NCBI GenBank assembly: GCA_947628385.1
Contig: CANQZS010000003.1
Coordinates: forward strand, 1-25,498
DNA: 25,498 bases
From: an uncultured Clostridia bacterium
GTDB lineage: Bacteria > Bacillota > Clostridia > Oscillospirales > Ruminococcaceae
Reading direction: 5' to 3'
Of the stretch, positions 16,307-22,831 are shown in pieces; position 1 is the first letter of the stretch, and every line of letters begins with the position of its first letter. The translations under genes were made by a program, and so were the position numbers. The notes beneath the pieces were generated by a model. It saw only the letters and a list, made by a program, of their open reading frames with translations. It made no database searches and had not been told where the DNA came from.

Positions 16307-16981
16307 CTATTTGTCGGAAAGCTTGTAGCCACGTCCGATAACTGTTTTTATCTGTTTTCCCGCGCTTCCGAGAGCTTTCCGCAAAAGTCTGATATGATTG
16401 TCAACGACTCTGTCGCTGCCGAAATAATCATATCCCCATATCCTGTTTAAAAGCGTGTCACGGTCGATGACCTGTTCCTTATGCTGCATAAGAAAATGCA
16501 GTATTGCAAATTCTTTCGGAGGAAGCTCTGTTTCTTTTTCATTAGAAAAGCATTGCAGACTGCGAGTGTCAAGCTTGATGCTCCCACATTCGAGAATATC
16601 GGAAATGACTCTGCCCTCGGAACGCTTTATCAGAGCAGTGCATTTTGCATAAAGTTCCGAAAGCCTGAACGGTTTTACAATATAATCATCGCAGCCCAGC
16701 TCATAGCCGTAAAGAATATCCTCTTCACGTCCTCTTGCGGTAATGAAAATGACTGGAATGTCACAGATCCTGCGGATACTTTTGCAAATTGAAAATCCGT
16801 CCGCGTGGGGAAGCATTATATCAAGCAGGACGAGAGAAAATTCATTCAATCCGCTGCCGATAAGATCCAGCGCTGCCTTTCCGTCATTTACGGAACAGGT
16901 ATGAGTTCCCTCGTTTTCAAAATATATTTTTATCACATCGCAGATCTGAGGATCGTCTTCTATTATAAGGATCTTTTTCAT
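16307..16981 (-). CDS. OmpR/PhoB-family response regulator
   Basis: 224 residues. The ATG at 16981 has a GGAAAGGGGG site 7 bases upstream. The receiver domain (1-115) has the acidic pair E8/D9/D10, phosphoacceptor D54 (VLLDIMLP), T81 and K103 (VKPF). The C-terminal winged-helix domain (about 130-224) shows LPPKEFAILHFLM, the recognition region VDNHIRLLRKALG and the final wing VIGRGYKL. It should act as a dimer at direct-repeat sites. The kinase gene follows 11 bases after the stop. Direct repeats of 11-base period directly upstream (17020-17041) suggest autoregulation. Whether it controls the neighbouring ABC/CPBP operon is open. Confidence 0.95.
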   Translation of the reverse strand: MKKILIIEDDPQICDVIKIYFENEGTHTCSVNDGKAALDLIGSGLNEFSLVLLDIMLPHADGFSICKSIRRICDIPVIFITARGREEDILYGYELGCDDYIVKPFRLSELYAKCTALIKRSEGRVISDILECGSIKLDTRSLQCFSNEKETELPPKEFAILHFLMQHKEQVIDRDTLLNRIWGYDYFGSDRVVDNHIRLLRKALGSAGKQIKTVIGRGYKLSDK

Positions 16982-17003
16982 CTGTTTTCCCCCTTTCCAA
17001 GAT

Positions 17004-17041
17004 AAAGTATATCATACGGATATGTTTTTCATATGTTTTTT
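17004..17041 (-). promoter_or_regulatory. response regulator promoter and direct repeats
   Basis: ATATGTTTTTC (17020-17030) and ATATGTTTTTT (17031-17041) are direct repeats with 11-base period; the first copy is followed to the left by a TATAC-like variant. OmpR-family regulators bind such spacing. On the minus strand TATACT at 17006-17011 is a good -10, with no good -35, as is common for promoters needing an activator. Autoactivation is inference. Confidence 0.45.
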
Positions 17042-17074
17042 TATTATCTTTTTCGTGTTTTTGGATATACGGTC

Positions 17075-17108
17075 AAAAAAAGGACGTCCGCTGCTGTACG
17101 GACGTCCT
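17075..17108 (-). terminator. strong minus-strand intrinsic terminator
   Basis: A perfect 10-bp stem (CGGACGTCCT at 17099-17108 with AGGACGTCCG at 17081-17090, 8-base loop) is followed on the minus strand by T7 (the A-run 17075-17081). It lies about 95 bases upstream of the response regulator gene and cannot serve the kinase operon. It implies a separate minus-strand transcript, or an attenuator in the regulator leader. Confidence 0.8.
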
Positions 17109-17118
17109 GTATTGAAAA

Positions 17119-17147
17119 TTGAAAGAAGAAGGAGGAGAGAATATATT
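17119..17147 (+). promoter_or_regulatory. possible promoter of the small ORF at 17178
   Basis: TTGAAA (17119-17124), a 17-base spacer and TATATT (17142-17147) each match the housekeeping sigma consensus in five of six positions. The RNA would start near 17154, about 24 bases before the ATG. The spacer is the purine-rich tract that, read on the other strand, gives the candidate small RNA its CU-rich segment. Confidence 0.45.
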
Positions 17148-17177
17148 TTAAACCGCAAGATCGCGGAGGATATTTGG

Positions 17178-17309
17178 ATGCCGCCCCCGCCTTCAGGGAC
17201 GGCTGATAATGGTTCTCATTCGCCGTTATTGTTTCCGGAGAAGTGTCTGAAAGGCTTTTCTGTTTTGTTTATGCTTTTAGTATATACGTCCAATGTGTAT
17301 GTTAAATGA
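17178..17309 (+). CDS. possible 43-residue membrane peptide
   Basis: The ATG at 17178 has an ideal GGAGG 8 bases upstream (17165-17169) and its own plausible promoter. The peptide runs from a proline-rich start (MPPPPSGTADNGSHSP) through a basic turn (EKCLKG) to a hydrophobic C-terminal segment (FSVLFMLLVYTSNVYVK). One transmembrane helix is plausible though short. It lies antisense to a candidate regulatory RNA that would cover its ribosome site, an arrangement known from type I toxin-antitoxin modules. No homologous family was recognised. The alternative is that this is chance coding across a structured RNA region. Confidence 0.3.
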   Translation: MPPPPSGTADNGSHSPLLFPEKCLKGFSVLFMLLVYTSNVYVK

Positions 17310-17413
17310 AAAAGTCCTGAAAGGATAATAAAAAATATATGGAGAATATTGGTCAAGGGCATGGATAAAATTTACAAAATTTCAAAATTCTCAATAAAAT
17401 TTGCTGAAATATA

Positions 17414-17442
17414 TTGCAATTTTGATAAAAAAATTGTATAAT
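17414..17442 (+). promoter_or_regulatory. promoter of the acidic-tail membrane protein gene and ychF
   Basis: TTGCAA (17414-17419), a 17-base spacer and a perfect TATAAT (17437-17442) form a good housekeeping promoter. The RNA start near 17449 leaves a leader of about 88 bases. Confidence 0.75.
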
Positions 17443-17485
17443 AGTAGTTGAATGGTTCGTTTGTGCCATTTATTCCGGAAATATG

Positions 17486-17524
17486 CTCCGCCGTGCTGTT
17501 TCCGGTCAAATATGCTCGGCGGAG
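17486..17524 (+). repeat. inverted repeat in the leader of the 17538 gene
   Basis: CTCCGCCG (17486-17493) and CGGCGGAG (17517-17524) form a perfect 8-bp GC-rich stem with a 23-base loop, ending four bases before the GGAG ribosome site. Both arms are preceded by TATG. In RNA this hairpin could limit ribosome access; it has no T-tail and is not a terminator. Confidence 0.6.
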
Positions 17525-17537
17525 AACGGAGCTTGCT

Positions 17538-17801
17538 ATGTTCAAGGAAATTACGGAAAATACTGTATCCAAGGCTAAAGAAGAGGTAACTCTCGCTCAG
17601 TGGGCGATAGTGCTTATCGCTGTGATCTCATTCCTGACAGGTCTTGTTGTGGGGATACTCTGCATGACGGCTGCTGACCACAGGAAAAAGAAAAAAGCCG
17701 CCTCATTTACGGCTGATGATTACCTCCGCGATCTCAATTTCAATGCTGACGATGATGATGACGACGACGATTACGACGATGGATACGAACTTTCTTTCTG
17801 A
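17538..17801 (+). CDS. small single-helix membrane protein with poly-Asp tail
   Basis: 87 residues. The ATG at 17538 has GGAG 6 bases upstream. A longer frame from 17448 begins at the RNA start and crosses the leader hairpin, so it is rejected. The order is an amphipathic N-terminus (MFKEITENTVSKAKEEV), one membrane helix at about 18-42 (AQWAIVLIAVISFLTGLVVGILC), a basic patch (HRKKKKAAS) and an acidic cytoplasmic tail with eight consecutive Asp and a final YELSF. The topology is probably N-out with the tail inside. Family unknown. It precedes ychF by 31 bases and may share its transcript. The GAT/GAC run (17746-17780) is a coding microsatellite that could vary in length. Confidence 0.75.
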   Translation: MFKEITENTVSKAKEEVTLAQWAIVLIAVISFLTGLVVGILCMTAADHRKKKKAASFTADDYLRDLNFNADDDDDDDDYDDGYELSF

Positions 17802-17832
17802 AAAATAATAAACGAAAAGGATAATCTTTGAT

Positions 17833-18927
17833 ATGAAGCTTGGTATGGTCGGTCTCCCTAATGTGGGAAAAAGTACACTGTTTAATGCGCTTACCAATGC
17901 GGGCGCGGAATCCGCTAACTATCCATTCTGCACAATAGAGCCGAATGTGGGGATAGTTTCCGTTCCCGATGAACGCCTTGATAAGCTTAGAGAAATGTAT
18001 CATCCGGATAAGTTCACTCCCGCGACTCTTGAATTCGTGGATATTGCAGGACTGGTAAAGGGTGCGTCCAAGGGCGAGGGACTTGGAAATAAATTCCTTG
18101 CGGATATACGCGAGGTGGACGCTATCGTTCACGTCGTGCGCTGCTTTGAGGATATTGATATTGTTCATGTGGACGGCGAGATAAATCCCCGCCGCGATAT
18201 TGAAACTATTGAGCTGGAGCTTATATTCTCGGATATTGAGCTTCTGGAACGCCGCATAGACCGCGCTAAAAAGGCTGCAAAGGGCGATAAGAAATTTGCT
18301 GCCGAAGCCGAATTCCTCGAGGATCTTAAAAAGCATCTTGAGGACGGACATTCAGCGCGTTCCTACGGATTTACCGAGGAACAGGAGGAGATAATAAAGT
18401 CAACTCCGCTGCTTTCCGCTAAACCCGTTATATATGCCGCAAATCTCAGCGAGGACGATTTCAAGAACAATATAGAAAATTCCGTACACTATAAAACAGT
18501 GTGCGAGATCGCCAAGGAGGAAAAGGCGGCTGTTCTCCCTATCTGCGCTCAGCTTGAAGCGGAAATAGCAGATATGGACGAGGAGGACAAGAAAATGTTC
18601 CTTTCGGAGCTCGGTCTTGAAGTCTCAGGTCTTGACAGGATCATAAAGGAGGGCTATGAGCTTCTGGGACTTATTTCCTATCTTACTGCGGGACAGCCGG
18701 AGGTACGTGCATGGACTATCAAAAAAGGTACAAAAGCTCCTCAGGCTGCCGGAAAGATACATTCGGATTTTGAGAAAGGATTTATCAGAGCGGAGGTCGT
18801 CAGCTTCGACGATCTTATGGCTTGCGGTTCAATGACTGCCGCAAAGGAAAAGGGTCTTGTACGCTCCGAGGGCAAGGAGTATGTAATGCAGTCGGGCGAC
18901 GTGGTCCTTTTCAGGTTCAATGTATAA
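17833..18927 (+). CDS. ychF: ribosome-binding ATPase YchF (OLA1/Obg-like)
   Basis: 364 residues, the usual length for the family. The P-loop is GLPNVGKST (7-15), with switch II DIAGLVKGA (about 70-78) and the coiled-coil insertion in the middle (RRIDRAKKAAKGDKK). The nucleotide-specificity site is NLSEDD, not NKxD, in line with ATP rather than GTP use. A C-terminal TGS domain runs from about residue 278. YchF binds ribosomes and modulates translation and oxidative stress responses in other bacteria. The ribosome site AAAAGG lies 12 bases before the ATG, slightly far. The next gene starts 25 bases after its stop, so they are probably cotranscribed. Confidence 0.97.
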   Translation: MKLGMVGLPNVGKSTLFNALTNAGAESANYPFCTIEPNVGIVSVPDERLDKLREMYHPDKFTPATLEFVDIAGLVKGASKGEGLGNKFLADIREVDAIVHVVRCFEDIDIVHVDGEINPRRDIETIELELIFSDIELLERRIDRAKKAAKGDKKFAAEAEFLEDLKKHLEDGHSARSYGFTEEQEEIIKSTPLLSAKPVIYAANLSEDDFKNNIENSVHYKTVCEIAKEEKAAVLPICAQLEAEIADMDEEDKKMFLSELGLEVSGLDRIIKEGYELLGLISYLTAGQPEVRAWTIKKGTKAPQAAGKIHSDFEKGFIRAEVVSFDDLMACGSMTAAKEKGLVRSEGKEYVMQSGDVVLFRFNV

Positions 18928-18952
18928 AATAATTCGGAAAGGCGGTATTTCA

Positions 18953-20401
18953 ATGAACGAAAAGATTTACGGTATCCATATGGGAAAAGCCAGATGCGCG
19001 GTAGACCTCGGAGACGGCTCGGAACGCGGTGAATATGTAGGTCAGGACTACATTCTGCATACTCTCGGCAGACCTCACAGAAGCATAAGTCTTATGTACT
19101 GCTACTATCCTCTTGACAAGGAATGGCCGGAACGTATCTCAGAAGCTATGAAAGACGCGGAAGTCTCTTTCCAGTGGGATTATCCCTACGACGACTATTT
19201 TACATATAAGGGCGGCATCAACGGTAATACCGACGGCGAACCCTTTACCTGCATGAGAGATATTCGCCGCCATGGTCAGGACGTTACTCTTACTCTTACG
19301 GTCGATCCTAACGTTCCGGACGAGCACCTTATTGCAATTGCAAAGGATCTGCGTAAATTCGGCAGAATGATGCTGCGTATCAATCATGAGGCTACGGGAA
19401 ACTGGTTCTCATTCACAAAAAGGACGGATTATCAGGGCGTTGCGGATTTTTTTGTGAAATTCAGCAAAATTATCCACGAATATGCTCCAAATGTTAAGAC
19501 TATAATCTGCATAGGCGGCGTTGAGCATCCGGAAAACGGCGCGGAAATGGAAAAGGAAAAGGAATTCGCCCAGTGTATACCGGAAGCGGATATATGGTCG
19601 GTAGATAAGTATATGGCTCTTCACTGGGGCTGGCCGTATGACGTTGCAGAACGCGGAGGAAATTCCCATTCAAGAAGTAAGGTAAGAGATACATACGAGC
19701 TTACCAAGCTCAGCTTTGAACGCTATAAATTCCTTAACGGCGGCGAGGCAAAGCCTATGGTAATGTCAGAATTCAATGCCGACGGCGATGTTACAGGCGC
19801 ATACGATCAGGCTGCAATGGTAAAGGAATTCTGCGATATTCTGGACGAGGAAAATGCCGACTGGTTCAGCGGATTCACTTTCTATCAGTTCCGCGACAGA
19901 GGGCGTCTGGGTCTGGAAATTCAGGATCCTAACGATCCGAACGTAGGTATCCCTCAGCCCGTTCTGAAAACCTATAAGGAAATTATCCACAGCGAAAGAT
20001 TTCTTCCGGAAATGAAACAGGGAGAAAACGAGATACAGCTTCCGGTAACGCTCCGCTGGGGCGGCGCTGAGGATGCGGAGGGAATTGCGATTCCCGTGCA
20101 TTTTGAAAAGGATCCTCATTTCTGCGAGCTGTATTTCGATGATGACGACGACGGCAACTACATGATCGAAATAAACGGAAGCTGGTTCTATAGATCTCCC
20201 GCCGCAAAGGTCATTGACCTTATGAGCGCGTTTTATGAAAAGCATCTTGACGGAGAATGTGATATGACGCTGAAAATATTTGCTCCTCCGGCAAGCGGCG
20301 AGAACGATCCCTCACAGGGAGACGACTGGGCGGAAAATTACTATTATACGGTAAGAAAGCTTCCCAAAATACGCATTTTCTGTGAGCCTGTTGAAAAATA
20401 A
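18953..20401 (+). CDS. GH26-like glycosidase (clan A TIM barrel) without signal peptide
   Basis: 482 residues. The ATG at 18953 has AAAGGCGG 7 bases upstream; an earlier in-frame ATG at 18920 lies inside ychF with no ribosome site. There is no signal peptide. Barrel features resemble GH26: LRINHEATGNWFSF matches the acid/base region (E146), IWSVDKYMALHWGWPYD resembles the substrate-side loop, and MVMSEFNAD carries the candidate nucleophile (E273). A beta-rich C-terminal domain of about 130 residues is unlike standard GH26 additions. GH26 enzymes act on mannans, mixed-linkage glucans and xylans. Because it seems cytoplasmic, it may act on imported oligosaccharides or an internal glycan, or be a catalytically altered relative. 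Family membership is likely, activity uncertain. Confidence 0.72.
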   Translation: MNEKIYGIHMGKARCAVDLGDGSERGEYVGQDYILHTLGRPHRSISLMYCYYPLDKEWPERISEAMKDAEVSFQWDYPYDDYFTYKGGINGNTDGEPFTCMRDIRRHGQDVTLTLTVDPNVPDEHLIAIAKDLRKFGRMMLRINHEATGNWFSFTKRTDYQGVADFFVKFSKIIHEYAPNVKTIICIGGVEHPENGAEMEKEKEFAQCIPEADIWSVDKYMALHWGWPYDVAERGGNSHSRSKVRDTYELTKLSFERYKFLNGGEAKPMVMSEFNADGDVTGAYDQAAMVKEFCDILDEENADWFSGFTFYQFRDRGRLGLEIQDPNDPNVGIPQPVLKTYKEIIHSERFLPEMKQGENEIQLPVTLRWGGAEDAEGIAIPVHFEKDPHFCELYFDDDDDGNYMIEINGSWFYRSPAAKVIDLMSAFYEKHLDGECDMTLKIFAPPASGENDPSQGDDWAENYYYTVRKLPKIRIFCEPVEK

Positions 20402-20407
20402 GAGATA

Positions 20408-20447
20408 AAAAATTCCGGCGGGAAAATTTTTTCTGCCGGAATTTTTT
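20408..20447 (+). terminator. intrinsic terminator after the GH26-like gene
   Basis: AAATTCCGGC (20410-20419) pairs with GCCGGAATTT (20435-20444), followed by further T residues to 20447. The A-run on the left gives some function on minus as well, but no minus gene is near. Confidence 0.85.
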
Positions 20448-20525
20448 GTGTAAAAGGTATTGAAAAATTAAGGATATAATGGTAAAATATTTATATATAC
20501 TTGATTCTCGGAAAGGACAGATCAA

Positions 20526-21461
20526 ATGGATCTTATTTATCAGCTTGATTCCTATGTAAATAGTATACTGCCTATTGAATTCGGAGATATTGTGGATATT
20601 GCCGTACTGGCATTCCTTATATATAAAGGTATCCTGATAGTAAAGGAGATACGTGCCGGCGGACTTATAAAGGGTATCGTGCTTATTTTTGCTATTTATA
20701 TTTTAATGAATATTGCACAGATGAACGTTATGGCATACCTGCTGAAAAACGTTTTCGATATTGGACTTCTGGCGCTTGTGGTGCTGTTTCAGCCGGAGCT
20801 GAGACGATTTCTTGAAAAAATGGGACATTCCAAGGTCTCCAAACTGCCTGTATTTTCGTCGCTTACATCTGAGAGCTCGGATATTATTTCTCAGAAATGG
20901 GGAATGGCTATTGAAGCTATCTGCGATGCCTGCGAGGATCTTTCAGCTACAACGACGGGCGCTCTTATCGTTATCGAACAGGATACAAAGCTCGGCGAAC
21001 AGATAGATACGGGAACAGTCATAAATGCGGAACCGTCCAAGGAGCTTTTCGGTAATATTTTTTATCCAAAGACTCCGCTGCACGACGGCGCGGTCATAAT
21101 GCGCGACGGGATCATACTTGCTGCCGCGTGCTTCCTGCCTAAACCGCAAAAGGAGGAAACTATAAATAAAGCCCTCGGTTCAAGACACAGAGCTGCTATT
21201 GGTATGAGCGAGAATTCCGACGCTATCGTCATTGTCGTTTCTGAGGAAACGGGAACTATTTCAGTCGCCGAAAACGGCGAGCTTACAAGAGGTCTTACAA
21301 GAGACAGCCTTAAAAAGCTCCTGAGAACAAGGCTTATGCCCGAAAAGCCCCAGAAGCCTGCAAAGCCAGATAAGGGAAGCACCTCCGATGACGGAAACGG
21401 AAACGGCAGCGGCGGATTTATGGGATTTCTCCGCAGGAAAAAATTTACCGATAAGGTCTGA
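20526..21461 (+). CDS. cdaA: diadenylate cyclase CdaA (c-di-AMP synthase)
   Basis: 311 residues. Three N-terminal membrane helices (about 20-100) precede the DAC (DisA_N) domain. The catalytic motifs are intact: LHDGAVIM (about 184-191) and GSRHRAAIG (about 218-226). The enzyme condenses two ATP to c-di-AMP at the membrane; this messenger controls potassium and osmolyte transport and wall homeostasis. The C-terminal tail is a Lys/Pro then Gly/Asn-rich stretch ending in a basic patch (FLRRKKF). The ATG at 20526 is preceded by GGAAAGGA at about 7 bases. A TATAAT at 20475-20480 may be the -10, but no clear -35 accompanies it. The CdaR gene follows at once. Confidence 0.95.
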   Translation: MDLIYQLDSYVNSILPIEFGDIVDIAVLAFLIYKGILIVKEIRAGGLIKGIVLIFAIYILMNIAQMNVMAYLLKNVFDIGLLALVVLFQPELRRFLEKMGHSKVSKLPVFSSLTSESSDIISQKWGMAIEAICDACEDLSATTTGALIVIEQDTKLGEQIDTGTVINAEPSKELFGNIFYPKTPLHDGAVIMRDGIILAAACFLPKPQKEETINKALGSRHRAAIGMSENSDAIVIVVSEETGTISVAENGELTRGLTRDSLKKLLRTRLMPEKPQKPAKPDKGSTSDDGNGNGSGGFMGFLRRKKFTDKV

Positions 21462-21480
21462 TTGGAGGCAGTGTAAAGAA

Positions 21481-22815
21481 ATGGTAAATTCCATAAAATT
21501 TATATTCGGAAAGATAAAATATTTCTTTATTCACCTTTTTGAAAAAGATGTTTTTATAAAAATAAGCTCGATAATTGCCGCGATCCTTATATGGTTCGGC
21601 GTTTCAATAAGCGTTTATCCCACCATAACAAAGGTAATGTACAATGTTCCGATACAGATCAATATGGACGGCACCTATGCGGAAGCCAACGGATTTCAGG
21701 CTATGTCACAGTCCGACGAAACGGTCACGGTCTATATCAAGGGCGCACGCGGAGAGATAGGTAATCTTGAATCCGAAGAGCTTGTAGCGGTAGCTTCCGC
21801 AGAGGACGTTATGTATGCGTCGGAATATAAGCTCCCTATTGAAATACAGTGCAGTACAAGAAAAAATTTTGATGTGGAGACTATTGAACCCTCTGTAATA
21901 AGCGTAAGCTTTGATAAGATCATTTCAAAGGAGATCCCGCTCGTTCCAAAGCTTTCAGGAATAAAGGCGGCAGACGGCTATATCATGGGAGATCCCGATG
22001 ATATAGTTATTGTTCCGGATAAGATAAATATTACAGGTCCCGAAACAGAAATTGCAGGTATCACAAATGCTGCCGCTCTGGTGGAGGGTGAAAGTTCTCT
22101 GACAGGAACTACGGATTTCAAGACCTCTTTGATACAGCTTATGAATGATTCTACAACTATCGTTGATGATAAAAACGAAAATATTACATTCGATAAGTCG
22201 GAATTTACGGTGCACGTGCCTGTTTATACTAAGGGAACTGTCTCGCTCAATGTGCAGATAACAAACGCTCCGGAAAGCTTTGATGTGGACGCTTTTAAGG
22301 AAAAGCTGGAAATGTCTGTATCTGAGCTTGAGATCGCTGCGTCAGACGATATTCCCGGAGCATCTCTCGATATTGGAACTATTGATATGCGTGAGGTGGA
22401 TATTGGAAAGGAATTTTCTTTTGCTACTAATGACTTCCTGCCTGAGGGGTATCAGGATCTCAATGAAGTTAATACGGTGGTCGTAAAGTGTCCGTCGGAG
22501 GGACTTGTGCGGAGGTCGATACATTTCAATAATTCTGCGATACAGCTTGTTAATGCTCCGTCACAGTTCGATTTCAATATAATAACTTCCGGAGTAACGG
22601 CAACGTTTATAGGACCGGAGGGATCTATGGAGCAGCTCAGCAATATTGACGTTATTGCACAGATAGATCTTCTTAACGGATTTACTATGGACGAGGGATA
22701 CGACAAGCTCCCGATAACGTTCCTTATACCGTCCCATGACGATATTTGGTGCATAGGATCCGACGGGGATCTCTCGCCGAGGGCAACTATAAGTGCAACT
22801 CTCAAAAGCAATTGA
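21481..22815 (+). CDS. cdaR: YbbR-domain protein CdaR, CdaA regulator
   Basis: 444 residues from the ATG at 21481. GGAGG lies 12 bases upstream, and a longer frame from 21388 would lie inside cdaA. A short cytoplasmic N-terminus and one membrane helix (about 25-45, IIAAILIWFGVSISVYP) are followed by four YbbR-like extracytoplasmic beta modules, recognisable by recurring patterns such as PIQINMDGTY, VTVYIKGARGEI, ITGPETEIAGI, VHVPVYTKGTV and ATFIGPEGSMEQL. CdaR binds CdaA and modulates c-di-AMP synthesis. In Bacillus and many Firmicutes glmM comes next; here an FAD-dependent oxidoreductase does, 16 bases after the stop. Confidence 0.93.
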   Translation: MVNSIKFIFGKIKYFFIHLFEKDVFIKISSIIAAILIWFGVSISVYPTITKVMYNVPIQINMDGTYAEANGFQAMSQSDETVTVYIKGARGEIGNLESEELVAVASAEDVMYASEYKLPIEIQCSTRKNFDVETIEPSVISVSFDKIISKEIPLVPKLSGIKAADGYIMGDPDDIVIVPDKINITGPETEIAGITNAAALVEGESSLTGTTDFKTSLIQLMNDSTTIVDDKNENITFDKSEFTVHVPVYTKGTVSLNVQITNAPESFDVDAFKEKLEMSVSELEIAASDDIPGASLDIGTIDMREVDIGKEFSFATNDFLPEGYQDLNEVNTVVVKCPSEGLVRRSIHFNNSAIQLVNAPSQFDFNIITSGVTATFIGPEGSMEQLSNIDVIAQIDLLNGFTMDEGYDKLPITFLIPSHDDIWCIGSDGDLSPRATISATLKSN

Positions 22816-22831
22816 TGGGTATGGGATCTTT

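Larger units (their letters stand above)
17075..17272 (-). ncRNA. candidate small RNA antisense to a small ORF
   Basis: A minus-strand transcript would start near 17272 from the promoter TTTAAC-16-TATACT (-35 at 17301-17306, -10 at 17279-17284) and end at the terminator at 17075, giving about 195 bases. Predicted elements in order are a long-range stem (GCCTT-T-CAG with CTGAAGGC) enclosing a second stem (ACGGC with GCCGT), a small hairpin (CCGC with GCGG), and a CU-rich single-stranded stretch. That stretch reads TCTCCTCCTTCTTC and is complementary to ribosome sites. The terminator hairpin comes last. This is the plan of many trans-acting Firmicute small RNAs, but no known family was recognised. 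It also overlaps the plus-strand small ORF and could silence it. No transcription evidence exists here. Confidence 0.35.
16982..17537. other. 556-base intergenic region with signals on both strands
   Basis: From left to right it holds the regulator's probable promoter and direct repeats (minus), a strong minus-strand terminator (17075-17108), a purine-rich tract GAAAGAAGAAGGAGGAGAGA (17121-17140), a plus promoter and small ORF (17119-17309), a minus promoter (17279-17306), a featureless AT-rich stretch (17310-17410), and the promoter and hairpin leader of the next plus gene (17414-17537). The separate entries describe each. No standard gene longer than 43 codons has a convincing start. Confidence 0.7.

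Noticed and set aside
17022..17177. Upstream extension of the small ORF (plus frame open from 17022)
   Set aside because: It has no ribosome site, crosses the terminator hairpin at 17081-17108 and starts inside the response regulator promoter; only the ATG at 17178 has proper signals.
17105..17280. Known riboswitch or housekeeping RNA (6S, SRP, RNase P, TPP, c-di-GMP, c-di-AMP)
   Set aside because: None of the conserved core sequences of these families was recognised on either strand, although the length is near that of 6S RNA. A covariance search was not possible.
20526..20560. CdaA alternative: DisA-type scanning protein
   Set aside because: Three N-terminal helices and length near 300 residues with a following YbbR protein fit CdaA, not the longer DNA-binding DisA.
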